A stretch of 64,000 nt of DNA, taken from assembly GCA_937873155.1 (NCBI GenBank), contig CALMVZ010000002.1:1-64000 (forward strand), read 5' to 3'. The DNA is from an uncultured Bacteroidota bacterium (GTDB lineage: Bacteria; Bacteroidota; Bacteroidia; B-17B0; Aurantibacillaceae). Each line of letters starts with the position of its first letter. The stretch's first letter is position 1. Under the pieces are notes generated by a model. It was not told the origin of the DNA. It was given only the letters and a program-made list of their open reading frames with translations, and searched no databases. Of the stretch, positions 48,403-57,251 are shown one piece after another. Both the position numbers and the translations under genes were made by a program.

Positions 48403-49890
48403 CTATAATCTGGTCTCATTCTCGAAAATAGATTCTGTGATGGTTGCATCGTCGCGAAAGCAAGCAGTGCCGCCCCAATTGAATATTTTTTTCTGGTACA
48501 CCCAGGCGTCGCCGTCTTTAATTAAAACGCGTTTTATAATCACTACACCATTGCCGTTAATGATCTCTTCAGTTAATCCGGCAGGATACTTTGCTAACAT
48601 CGCTTTTACATGTTCGCTATTCTTAACCGGAGCCGCAGGTTCGTTTGTTTTCTTTTTTAAATAAGAAGCGTCGCTTTCATAAGTCAAAGCATCTTCGTAA
48701 GTTTTTTTGATCGCTTGTACATACTCCGGTTCTAACTTACTGGTTTTAGCAATTGCATCCTTGTATTTTTTATCATTACCCGGAAATTCGCGGCTCATCA
48801 TTTTATTGATAGCTACGATCTGTGTCTTCGGATATTTTTCGTTTGACAAGTAACCTAAAGCTTCGTAGTAAGCATCTTCGGCATCGGTCCAAACTCTTTT
48901 AGCAAACAGATCATCTCCGCGTTTTACAGCCGCATCATATTTCGCTTTTGCTTCGGCTGCTTTATCCGCATTACTTTTGGCTACTGCTTCTTCCGCTATC
49001 ATCTTCTCAACAGCGGCCAATTTATATTTTGGATATTGCTCACTTCCTTTTACAGAAAGAGCTTCCGTATAACCTTCTTTTGCGATGGTCCAATTCTTTG
49101 TGTTGAACGCATCATCCGCTTTCTTTAAAGCCTCAACATATTTTTCTTCCATCGCTTGTTTTGCGATCATCTCCTCTGCTCTCTTCGCGATCTCTTCACG
49201 TGTTTTAAAACACTCTCCAACTTTCGACATTTGTGTGACAGGATATTGTTCTCCCGGCAACAAAGTCATTGCGTTGGTGTACATTTTTTTCGCAAGCACG
49301 CAATCTTCTTTTTTCACAGCTTCATCGCCTGCTTTATTTGCTTCACAGAAACTATTGATCAAAGCCATTTCAGCTTCTTCGATCCTCGCAACAAGCGCCA
49401 GCCCTTCTTTCGTATACATTTCCTCATCACCAAAATTCTTGTCTTTCGGAATGTAAACGATCTTTGCTAAGGTTTGTTCTAAACCTGAATAATCAATTCC
49501 CGGTAAAGGTTTTGATAAAATAAATCCTTCTATACTGATACTTGGTTTGATGTCCAGTTTCTGCGCTTCTTCAGGAACGTCTTTTGTGTTGATGTAGATC
49601 TTTTTAGTGAAACAACCTTCCTTTGTAACTTTTAATTCAAATTCATCGTTAGCAGGAACAAAAATACTGAAGTAACCGCCGCCATCACTGAAGGTCTGAT
49701 CAATAACTTTATCTCCTTTATACAATTTGATGGAAGCTCCTCCAAGAACAGTTTCGTCTTTTATAGCTTTCGTATCTACAACGTATTTACGAAAACCGAT
49801 ATGACTACTGATCTTTAACGACCAATTCTGAGCTTGTACAAAACATGCGCATAACGCAAAGGCAAGAACTATTTTGTTTCGCTTGGTCAT
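48403..49890 (-). CDS. Secreted repeat protein with carboxypeptidase-regulatory-like domain (family member 2)
   Basis: 495 aa. A signal peptide (VLAFALCACFVQAQ) and a beta-sandwich domain (ETVLGGASIKLYKGDKVIDQ ... FVPANDEFELKV) come first. IDYSGLEQTLAKIVYIP follows. About four helical repeats of the kind ALKKADDAFNTKNWTIAKEG + YTEALSVKGSEQYPKYKLAA come next. A conserved end domain closes it (LAKYPAGLTEEIINGNGVVI ... VYQKKIFNWGGTACFRDD). The same order of domains is found in the 1164-aa protein at 53680-57174 and, without the end domain, in the protein at 30146-30946. Location periplasmic or outer membrane; function unknown. Confidence 0.85.
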   Translation of the reverse strand: MTKRNKIVLAFALCACFVQAQNWSLKISSHIGFRKYVVDTKAIKDETVLGGASIKLYKGDKVIDQTFSDGGGYFSIFVPANDEFELKVTKEGCFTKKIYINTKDVPEEAQKLDIKPSISIEGFILSKPLPGIDYSGLEQTLAKIVYIPKDKNFGDEEMYTKEGLALVARIEEAEMALINSFCEANKAGDEAVKKEDCVLAKKMYTNAMTLLPGEQYPVTQMSKVGECFKTREEIAKRAEEMIAKQAMEEKYVEALKKADDAFNTKNWTIAKEGYTEALSVKGSEQYPKYKLAAVEKMIAEEAVAKSNADKAAEAKAKYDAAVKRGDDLFAKRVWTDAEDAYYEALGYLSNEKYPKTQIVAINKMMSREFPGNDKKYKDAIAKTSKLEPEYVQAIKKTYEDALTYESDASYLKKKTNEPAAPVKNSEHVKAMLAKYPAGLTEEIINGNGVVIIKRVLIKDGDAWVYQKKIFNWGGTACFRDDATITESIFENETRL

Positions 49891-49988
49891 TTCTAATAAA
49901 CAAAGGACTGAAATAATAAGAGGGTTTTCCCAATGGGAATCCGGAACTTCTAAACCGTCGCCTGTTAATTAGCATTCTGCATCTAAAA

Positions 49989-50037
49989 ACCTCTCCCGTC
50001 TGCGCCCCTGGCGGACGTTCTCTGCTATTTGGAGAGG
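49989..50037 (-). repeat. Dispersed variable-core palindromic element, copy 5
   Basis: On the minus strand CCTCTCC-AAATAGCA-GAGAACGTC, core CGCC-AGG-GGCG, then AGACGGGAGAGGTTT. It lies 10 nt after the mpl stop codon, same orientation as mpl. Confidence 0.7.
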
Positions 50038-50047
50038 AAAATTTCGT

Positions 50048-51412
50048 TTATAAAGAGAGGGACTTGGCCAGCTGATTAAAATCCACCCCATCAAAATTAC
50101 CGGAGCTCATCATTAAGAGAACGCTGTTCTTCCAGGTTTTTGCTTTGAGGTGATCGGTTACAGCTTTACTATCGGTAAAAACCTTTAAGTCCTTGCGCGC
50201 GAAGGCTTTTAAGACCTGCTCTTCACTTATAGGTTTAAGTTTTTTATGGGCTATTGTATGGGGATTATAATAGACAATTGCTTCATCAGCCGTATTCATC
50301 GCACCGTTATATTCATTTAAAAATTCTTCGGTCAAGCTGCTGAAAGTATGCAGCTCCATACACGCTACAATGTGACGTTTACCAAACTGTTGCTTTACAG
50401 CAGAAGTGGTTGCTTTTAGTTTTGATGGGGAATGCGCGAAGTCTTTATAGAAATTGAACGAATCGCTCTTATAAACCAGTTCCAGACGTTTCGCGGCCCC
50501 TTTAAAATTTTGGATGGCGTTATAGAATTGCTCATCTGAAATACCAACCTGGTTACAAACTAATCTTGCCCCTGTTAAATTCATTAAGTTGTGATCCCCA
50601 AAAACAGACAAAGGAATTTCTTTCCCATCCACTAATAAATAAGTTGTCCCATCCACAATTTTATTCGGAGGTACAGAATAACTTAGTTTCTTAATATTAT
50701 TTTTCTTTCCTGAAACTTCTGCAACTTTAACCAGCTCTTTATCTTCAGCACAATAAACTAAACTTCCATTTGGTTCGATCAGATCCACGAACATTCTGAA
50801 TTGATCCACATAATTATCGAAAGTTGGGAATACATTGATGTGATCCCAGGCGATACCACTTAACAAGGCAATGTTCGGTTTGTATAAATGAAATTTAGGA
50901 CGGCGGTCAATTGGCGAAGCTAAATATTCATCGCCTTCAATAACTGCAACTTTTGCTTCTTTGGTCAGTTTCACCATTGTTTCAAAACCTTCCAATTGCG
51001 CACCCACCATAAAATCAGCATTTACTTTATTGTAATTCAGAACATGAAGGATCATGGCTGTAATTGTTGTTTTACCGTGACTTCCTCCTATTACAATCCT
51101 GGTTTTTTCTTTCGTTGCTTCATAAATGAATTCAGGATAAGAATAGATCTTAAGTCCTAGTTCTTTTGCTTTTATCAATTCAGGATTATCGGCGCGGGCG
51201 TGCATTCCTAAAATGATGGCATCAATATTTTTGTTAATCTTTTCAGGGAACCAACCGATCGCTTCCGGTAATAAACCTTTTTTCGCTAAACGACTCTTTG
51301 AAGGTTCATTGATCTCGTCATCACTTCCCGTCACTTCATAACCTTTCTCCTGCAAAGCCAAAGCCATGTTGTGCATGGCGCTTCCTCCTATTGCAATTAA
51401 ATGTACTCGCAT
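50048..51412 (-). CDS. mpl: UDP-N-acetylmuramate:L-alanyl-gamma-D-glutamyl-meso-diaminopimelate ligase
   Basis: 454 aa. A Mur ligase that reattaches recycled murein tripeptide to UDP-MurNAc. N-terminal Rossmann-like start MRVHLIAIGGSAM; ATP loop IGGSHGKTTIT (108-118); the central domain includes EGDEYLASPIDRRPKF, the signature distinguishing Mpl from MurC, plus GIAWDHINVFPT. The C-terminal domain holds DFAHSPSKLKAT. Together with anmK at 61141 it indicates peptidoglycan recycling in this organism. Confidence 0.95.
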   Translation of the reverse strand: MRVHLIAIGGSAMHNMALALQEKGYEVTGSDDEINEPSKSRLAKKGLLPEAIGWFPEKINKNIDAIILGMHARADNPELIKAKELGLKIYSYPEFIYEATKEKTRIVIGGSHGKTTITAMILHVLNYNKVNADFMVGAQLEGFETMVKLTKEAKVAVIEGDEYLASPIDRRPKFHLYKPNIALLSGIAWDHINVFPTFDNYVDQFRMFVDLIEPNGSLVYCAEDKELVKVAEVSGKKNNIKKLSYSVPPNKIVDGTTYLLVDGKEIPLSVFGDHNLMNLTGARLVCNQVGISDEQFYNAIQNFKGAAKRLELVYKSDSFNFYKDFAHSPSKLKATTSAVKQQFGKRHIVACMELHTFSSLTEEFLNEYNGAMNTADEAIVYYNPHTIAHKKLKPISEEQVLKAFARKDLKVFTDSKAVTDHLKAKTWKNSVLLMMSSGNFDGVDFNQLAKSLSL

Positions 51413-51437
51413 GAGATAAAAGTACTCCTCTTAAAAC

Positions 51438-51460
51438 AAAAAAGGTCCCGGAGGACCTTT
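51438..51460 (-). terminator. Terminator of the lectin-like gene
   Basis: Minus strand AAAGGTCC-TCCG-GGACCTTT (arms 51453-51460 and 51441-51448) followed by a T run. It lies 63 nt after the stop of the gene at 51523-52545 and just before mpl, which therefore needs its own promoter. Confidence 0.88.
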
Positions 51461-51522
51461 ATATTTTGCACAAGTTGATGTTTACAGACATTCATTTGTG
51501 TGAATTGGTTAAATTCGCGGCT

Positions 51523-52545
51523 CTATTTATTCATCACCTTAACAGTATACGAACCTGTATTAGCAGCGTTATAAACCGTTTCGTAGATGGAAATATACAA
51601 CATGCCGCTTGATTTTGCTGTTCCTGTGAATTTCGCACCGGCTTTATTAGTTTCTGTACTTCCGTCACCAATATGATAAACTACATTTCCGTAAGAAGGA
51701 TAAGTTGTTGCGCCTTCATAATCCCCACCTGATGTTGCAGGATAAGTTGTTCCATTTGTAGCTGTATAACTTCCATCCGGTTTATATTTTTGGTTACTTA
51801 AACTTGCTAAAGTCACTTCACCTGAAGCAGTGATGGTAAATTTTTGACCCTGCTTTAACATGATGCCTGTTTTTAACCAACCTCCATTTTGATTCCCGCT
51901 TATATTCTTTGAAGCCAATAATTTGAAAATATGTTCGCCTGAACCCGCAGGAGAAATTACTGAAACATCCACACTTTTGATTTTTTCTTTAGGGATACTT
52001 AAATTACCGTATTCTGTTTTAATATCCATTTTTGCAAAGCTGAATGTTCCGCCCATGGTGTAATTCCCATCAATTGTAACGATATCATCTACATCTGCAT
52101 TATCATCAATATTGTTTGCTGAATGTAATTCTGAAAGAACTGCATCAACCGTATATTCTCCAACATAAGTTGAATTCTCATCAATATTCTTCGGATCTGA
52201 AGAAAAATCATTTACTGCTGCAATAGCTTTTACGCCCAATTTTAAAATATCAGCATAAGCTCCTTTACGGGTATCATCGCTTGTTGAAGTATTTAGTATT
52301 TTTAAATACGACATAGCTTTGTCATAAACAACTTTGTCTTTTCCAATACCTACTTTTACCGTACTTACGTTTGCGACAGGAATAGTTAACTTACCGTAGC
52401 TGGTTACCAATTCAATGTCGCCCATTTGCGATGTACCGGTGATCACATTTCCGTCTAACAGATTTAATTTTAATTCAACCGGTTTTTGTTGTGCTAAGGC
52501 CGACAAACCAAAGGTTAATGTGATGGCCAAAAATAGATTTTTCAT
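51523..52545 (-). CDS. Secreted protein with a LecA (PA-I galactophilic lectin)-like domain
   Basis: 340 aa. Signal peptide MKNLFLAITLTFGLSALAQ. The N-terminal half contains two copies of a motif, IELVTSYGKLTIPVANVSTV and IKTEYGNLSIPKEKIKSV (about 43-66 and 172-192), separated by a helical region. The C-terminal 120 residues (TGIMLKQGQKFTITASGEVT; YKPDGSY; YPSYGNVVYHIGDG; GMLYISIYETVYN) follow the LecA fold, including PDG/YPS positions where LecA binds calcium and galactose. It may be a surface or periplasmic carbohydrate-binding protein; the match is by pattern recognition only. Confidence 0.75.
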   Translation of the reverse strand: MKNLFLAITLTFGLSALAQQKPVELKLNLLDGNVITGTSQMGDIELVTSYGKLTIPVANVSTVKVGIGKDKVVYDKAMSYLKILNTSTSDDTRKGAYADILKLGVKAIAAVNDFSSDPKNIDENSTYVGEYTVDAVLSELHSANNIDDNADVDDIVTIDGNYTMGGTFSFAKMDIKTEYGNLSIPKEKIKSVDVSVISPAGSGEHIFKLLASKNISGNQNGGWLKTGIMLKQGQKFTITASGEVTLASLSNQKYKPDGSYTATNGTTYPATSGGDYEGATTYPSYGNVVYHIGDGSTETNKAGAKFTGTAKSSGMLYISIYETVYNAANTGSYTVKVMNK

Positions 52546-52616
52546 GGGGATTTATTTTAATTTTATATTGAGATGCTATAACTTTTAAATTTCCATAATA
52601 TCCTTCGTTATTTTTT

Positions 52617-52707
52617 GAATAACAGAACAATAGAACATTTGAACAGAAGAACAATTGAACTAGACACTTCTAAATTCACTATTCGTTGTTCTATTATTCA
52701 ATTGTTC
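52617..52707. repeat. GAAC-rich inverted repeats between the lectin-like and methyltransferase genes
   Basis: GAATAACAGAAC (52617-52628) pairs with GTTCTATTATTC (52688-52699) at 11 of 12 positions. GAACAATTGAA (52649-52659) pairs perfectly with TTCAATTGTTC (52697-52707). They could form alternative hairpins downstream of the methyltransferase gene; one may act as a terminator although no T tract is present. Confidence 0.6.
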
Positions 52708-53680
52708 ATTTTACCTTTCTTGCAACAACCATCATTTCCTCGCCTATGTTGAGGGCTGACAAGGTGTTATAAATGATATTGTGTATAAATACAAAAAGCT
52801 TTAATTGCCACATGGGCCTTGACGTAAATTTATTAAAATATTGCTGCCGTTCTGAAGCTTTTATTTCATAATTGGCTTCCTGTGTCGTTTTAGCCTTGCT
52901 GGTTCCTTTAATACGTTTTAGAAGCGGCAAAATGGTATACATGATAAATAACTTCAACTCGAAGGAAGATTTGATCTTCTCGACTTTATAACCATATTTC
53001 TCTAACAAAATAGTAATGGTTTTCCTGCTGAAATAATTCACATGGTCGAGTCCCATCATTTTCCAGTCATCTTTATATTTCTTTGCGAAATAACTATCGA
53101 TCTGCGGAACTTGAAGAACTAAAATACCATCCGGTTTTGTTACGCGTGAACATTTTTCAATAAAATCATCTGCTCTGTCGATATGCTCCAATACATCCCA
53201 CAAAGTGATCACATCGAACTTTTTTTCTTCGCTCATTTTAAAAAAATCGATGTGTTCGACAGGCAATTTCAGATCATTCTTACAGAACAAATAAGGCTGC
53301 TCCGAAATTTCTATTCCTGACACATTATAACCCATTTCAATTCCGGCTAGCATGAAATGTCCCCACCCTGCTCCAAGATCGAACAGATCGCCACTAGATT
53401 TATATTTCTTAATGAATTTTAAACGAAGTTTGTGGCGCTGGATCTTTACCCAATTATTCCCCTTACGGACAGCTTCCGTAACTTTTTCATCCTTGTAATT
53501 TCCATAATCAATTCGTTTACGGTAATATGGAGGAATGAAATATAAACCACACTTATTACAGGAGAAAACTTCAAACTTTTCTTTTGAGTAAATTGATGTG
53601 AATTCATTCAGATCGGAATTAGAACAAACACAGCACCTGATCTCTTCCAGCACTTCCGGTTTAACAGCGACTGAGGTCAT
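52706..53680 (-). CDS. SAM-dependent methyltransferase with an N-terminal zinc ribbon
   Basis: 324 aa. N-terminal CxxC pairs (CCVCSNSD, CNKCGLYF) form a small zinc-binding module as in sugar/lipid O-methyltransferases of the Methyltransf_23 type. The Rossmann domain has DLFDLGAGWGHF (motif I, about 100-111), GIEIS, and FDVITLWDVLEHI. A hydrophobic segment lies near 245-260 (KLFIMYTILPLL). Its ATG overlaps the stop codon of the upstream 13-repeat protein by one base (TAATG), so expression is coupled. Substrate unknown. Confidence 0.87.
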   Translation of the reverse strand: MTSVAVKPEVLEEIRCCVCSNSDLNEFTSIYSKEKFEVFSCNKCGLYFIPPYYRKRIDYGNYKDEKVTEAVRKGNNWVKIQRHKLRLKFIKKYKSSGDLFDLGAGWGHFMLAGIEMGYNVSGIEISEQPYLFCKNDLKLPVEHIDFFKMSEEKKFDVITLWDVLEHIDRADDFIEKCSRVTKPDGILVLQVPQIDSYFAKKYKDDWKMMGLDHVNYFSRKTITILLEKYGYKVEKIKSSFELKLFIMYTILPLLKRIKGTSKAKTTQEANYEIKASERQQYFNKFTSRPMWQLKLFVFIHNIIYNTLSALNIGEEMMVVARKVK

Positions 53681-56600
53681 TACGGTTTGGTTTCATTTTC
53701 AAAAGTTAATTCAACGATCGCAGTTCCATCCCTGAAATAAGAGATCCCTCCCCAACTGAATATTTTTTTCTGGAATACCCAAACATCATTATCCTTCACC
53801 ACTACACGCTGAATGATCGTTACACCTGTTCCGTTAATTGTTTCCTCGGTTACGCCGGGAGGATATTTAGCAAGCAATGCTTTTTTACGCTCATCCACTC
53901 CGGCATTTGCATCAGAATTCAGGATCTTTTCAATTTCAACTAAACGGCCCATAGCGTAAGTATCTCCGCCTTTCCAGATCAATGCTTCTTCGTATAATTT
54001 TTTTGCAGGTCTGTAATTTTTCACATCAAAATTTTCATTCGCCTTTTTAATTGCAGCAGCATATTTTTCATCAGCAGTTGGCTCGGCCGCCTTAGTTGGA
54101 GTTGCAACAGTTGGCGTTGTGACAACTGTATTCGTAGCAGCAGCTTTAATTGCAGCGGCTATTTTATCTAGTGCGCTTAATTTATCTTTCGGATATTGTT
54201 CATTCGGTTTTAATACCGATGCTTCTGTAAATCCTAAACGTGCTGTTGCCCAATCTTTTTTCGCGTAAGCATCATCCCCTTTTTTAATTGCAGCCTGGTA
54301 CTTCGCTTCCAATTCTGCTTCAGCTTTTGCTTTGGCAGCAGCACTTTGGTTTGCTTTCTCATCAGCTATAGCTTTATCGATTGCAGCTAATTGAGCTTTA
54401 GGATATGGTTCCGTCGGTTTGTAACCTAAGGCTTCATTATAAGCCCCACGCGCTGTTGTCCAATCTTTTTTAGCAAATGCACCATCCCCCATTTTTACAG
54501 CAGCTTGATATTTTGCACTCAACTCTGCTTCGGCTTTTGCTTTTGCAGCAGCATCTTTACCGGCAGCTTCATCAGCAATTGCTTTATCGATGGCGGCTAA
54601 TTTATCTTTCGGATATTGTTCTGCGGGTTTTATTCCAAGTGCTTCGTTATAACCTACTCTTGCATTAGCCCAATCTTTTTTATTGAAAGCATCATCACCT
54701 TTCTTCACAGCTGCATTGTATTTTGCATTCAATTCAGCTTCAGCCTTTGCTTTTGCAGCTGCGTCTTTACCGGCAGCTTCATCAGCAATTGCTTTATCGA
54801 TCGCCGCTAATTTATCTTTTGGATATTGCTCAGTTGGCTTAATTCCAATTGCTTCATTGTAACCAACACGTGCATTAGTCCAATCTTTTTTATTAAAAGC
54901 GTCATCACCTTTTTTTATCGCTGCTAAATATTTTGCTTCCAACTCTGCTTTCGCTTTTGCATCAGCTGCATCTTTTGCTTTTGCTGCCGCTTCATCTGCC
55001 AGTGCTTTATCGATCAAGGCAATCTGGTCTTTCGGATATTTTTCTGCCGGTTTAAATCCTAATGCTTCGTTGTAAGCACTTTTTGCTCCCTGCCATGTTT
55101 TCGAAGCGAAAGCAGCGTCTCCTTTTTTGATCGCCGCATCGTATTTCGCATTTAACTCCGCTTCAGCTTTTGCTTTCGCAGCAGCATCCATATTTGCTTT
55201 TTCATCAGCAATAGCTTTATCTATCGCAGCTAATCTGTCTTTCGGATATTGTTCTGTTGGTTTGAATCCTAACGCTTCGTTATAACCCGTCCGTGCCGCA
55301 GCCCATGTCTTTGCAGTGAATGCTTCATCTCCTTTTTTAATTGCAGCAGCATATTTCGCTTCCAGGTCTGCTTTCGCTTTTGCGTCTGCATCGGCTTTTG
55401 CTTTCGCAGCTGCTTCATCCGCTAATATTTTATCGATCGCAGCGATCTTATCTTTCGGGTATTGTTCTTCAGGTTTCAATCCTAATGCTTCTGTAAATCC
55501 TGCTTTGGCCCCCGACCAATTCTTTGCAGCAAATCCTTCATCACCTTTTTTTATCGCAGCTAAATATTTTGCTTCGAGTTCGGCTTTTGCTTTTGCATCA
55601 CCTTCTGCTTTAGCTTTAGCAGCTGCTTCATCTGCAAGTGCTTTGTCAATTGCAGCGATCCTGTCTTTTGGATATTGTTCTGCGGGTTTAAATCCTAAAG
55701 CTTCATTGTAACCTGCTTTTGCATTCACCCAATTCTTAGCCGCATAAGCATCATCTCCCTTTTTGATCGCTGCCACATATTTCGCTTCGAGTTCTGCTTT
55801 TGCTTTGGTATCTGCATCTGCTTTTGCTTTGGCAACAGCTTCATCCGCGATCGCTTTATCGATCGCGGCAATTTTATCTTTCGGATATTGTTCGTTGGCT
55901 TTGATCCCTAAAGCTTCATTATAACCTGCTTTTGCATTTACCCAATTTTTTGCAGTAAATGCATCATCACCTTTTTTAATTGCAGCTAAATATTTTGCTT
56001 CAAGCTCAGCTTTGTTCTTGGCGGCCGCAGCTTCATCCGCAATTGCTTTTTCTATCGCTGTTAATTTATCTTTGGGATATTGTTCAGTTGGTTTTAATCC
56101 GGTTGCTTCAGTGAAACCCGCTTTTGCAGTTGGCCAATCTTTTTTAGCAAAGGCATCATCACCTTTTTTTATAGCAGCAAGATATTTTGCTTCCGCTTCA
56201 GCCTTTGCTTTTGCATCAGCATCCGCTTTAGCTGCATCAGCAATAGCTTTGTCGATAGCCGTTAATTGAGCCTTTGGATAAGATTCGGCTGTTTTATAAG
56301 TTAAAGCCTCATTGTATCCTGCTTTTGCATTGATCCAATCCTTCTTCGCGAAATTATCATCACCTTTTTTTATAGCCGCTAAATATTTTGCATTTAATTC
56401 TTCTTCTATCTTTTTCTTAGCTGCATCTTCAGCCGCTTTCTTCGCATCATCAGCTTTTTTCTTTTCTAAAGCCGCCAGATCCGCAATTACTTTATCGATC
56501 TGTACTAATTGCGCCTTTGGCCAGGATTCATTTGGCTTTAAAGCTAAAGCTGCCTGGTAAGATGCTTTTGCTCCCTGCCAGTCATTTTTCTGAAAAGATT

Positions 56601-57174
56601 TATCTCCTGCTTTGATAGCGGCCTGGTAATTTGCCTCGAGATCTTTCCGCTTGTTCAACTCAGCTTGCTGGGCCGCCATTAAATTCTGGAGTCCGCCTAA
56701 CATCTGATCAAGATAATTCTTATCGTACTCGAAATTATCTTTAACAGGGTTGTAATTGTATTTGTTGAGGGGTTGATTCAATAAAGAATAATCCACTCCA
56801 TCGAGCTTTTCGAATAAGGTCAAACTTGCTTCAACACTAGAGAATTTACTGGTTGCTTTTTCTTCCGGGACGCCACGTGTGGATACAGCATATTTTTTTG
56901 TGGCCATTCCGGCTTTTCCTACACTGATTGAATATTCATTATTTAAAGGAAGATCAAAAGCATATTTTCCTGTTCCGTCAGTAGTAATATTATTCAGAAC
57001 CTTGCCCCCTGCATTCACAGTTACGTTAGCACCGGGAATTCCGTTTCCTTTCAGGTCGGTCACATACCCTTCAACATGCAGAGGGAAAGTTTGCGTGGGT
57101 GTAGGAACTGCCTGACCATAGCCAATAAGTTTAAAGAATACCAAGAAAACTATGACTAAATGCCTGAAATACAT
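53680..57174 (-). CDS. Large secreted repeat protein: carboxypeptidase-regulatory-like domain, 13 helical repeats, conserved end domain (family member 3)
   Basis: 1164 aa. Signal peptide (HLVIVFLVFFKLIGYGQA). A beta-sandwich (about 33-105; GYVTDLKGNGIPGANVTVNA) is followed by GVDYSLLNQPLNKYNYNP. Thirteen units of about 64-80 residues run from about 181 to 1090. Each opens AKYxAAIKKGDDAF.KKDW, continues A+.GYNEALG.KP.EQYPKD, and ends with KLAAIDKAIADEAAAKAKAD plus an Ala/Lys/Glu linker. These are paired helices of TPR/SEL1 type with long charged helices, suggesting an extended periplasmic rod. The end (LAKYPPGVTEETINGTGVTI ... VFQKKIFSWGGISYFRDG) matches the protein at 48403. Repeats 9 and 10 are nearly identical. 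Function unknown. Confidence 0.9.
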   Translation of the reverse strand: MYFRHLVIVFLVFFKLIGYGQAVPTPTQTFPLHVEGYVTDLKGNGIPGANVTVNAGGKVLNNITTDGTGKYAFDLPLNNEYSISVGKAGMATKKYAVSTRGVPEEKATSKFSSVEASLTLFEKLDGVDYSLLNQPLNKYNYNPVKDNFEYDKNYLDQMLGGLQNLMAAQQAELNKRKDLEANYQAAIKAGDKSFQKNDWQGAKASYQAALALKPNESWPKAQLVQIDKVIADLAALEKKKADDAKKAAEDAAKKKIEEELNAKYLAAIKKGDDNFAKKDWINAKAGYNEALTYKTAESYPKAQLTAIDKAIADAAKADADAKAKAEAEAKYLAAIKKGDDAFAKKDWPTAKAGFTEATGLKPTEQYPKDKLTAIEKAIADEAAAAKNKAELEAKYLAAIKKGDDAFTAKNWVNAKAGYNEALGIKANEQYPKDKIAAIDKAIADEAVAKAKADADTKAKAELEAKYVAAIKKGDDAYAAKNWVNAKAGYNEALGFKPAEQYPKDRIAAIDKALADEAAAKAKAEGDAKAKAELEAKYLAAIKKGDEGFAAKNWSGAKAGFTEALGLKPEEQYPKDKIAAIDKILADEAAAKAKADADAKAKADLEAKYAAAIKKGDEAFTAKTWAAARTGYNEALGFKPTEQYPKDRLAAIDKAIADEKANMDAAAKAKAEAELNAKYDAAIKKGDAAFASKTWQGAKSAYNEALGFKPAEKYPKDQIALIDKALADEAAAKAKDAADAKAKAELEAKYLAAIKKGDDAFNKKDWTNARVGYNEAIGIKPTEQYPKDKLAAIDKAIADEAAGKDAAAKAKAEAELNAKYNAAVKKGDDAFNKKDWANARVGYNEALGIKPAEQYPKDKLAAIDKAIADEAAGKDAAAKAKAEAELSAKYQAAVKMGDGAFAKKDWTTARGAYNEALGYKPTEPYPKAQLAAIDKAIADEKANQSAAAKAKAEAELEAKYQAAIKKGDDAYAKKDWATARLGFTEASVLKPNEQYPKDKLSALDKIAAAIKAAATNTVVTTPTVATPTKAAEPTADEKYAAAIKKANENFDVKNYRPAKKLYEEALIWKGGDTYAMGRLVEIEKILNSDANAGVDERKKALLAKYPPGVTEETINGTGVTIIQRVVVKDNDVWVFQKKIFSWGGISYFRDGTAIVELTFENETKP

Positions 57175-57210
57175 AAAATAACGGGTTTCCTAAAAAACCT
57201 CTTAAATTTA

Positions 57211-57218
57211 CAAAAATA
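57211..57218 (-). promoter_or_regulatory. -7 element TATTTTTG of the repeat-protein/methyltransferase operon
   Basis: Exact TAnnTTTG match, 37 nt upstream of the ATG at 57174. Confidence 0.58.
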
Positions 57219-57251
57219 TCCTATACTGAGGTGATAAAAAAAGCAACAATT

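Noticed and set aside
54477-56560. Several long plus-strand open frames opposite the 13-repeat protein
   Set aside because: They are antisense shadows of an Ala/Lys-rich repeat: they read as Phe/Ala/Ser-rich periodic peptides, have no promoter elements and follow the period of the real gene.
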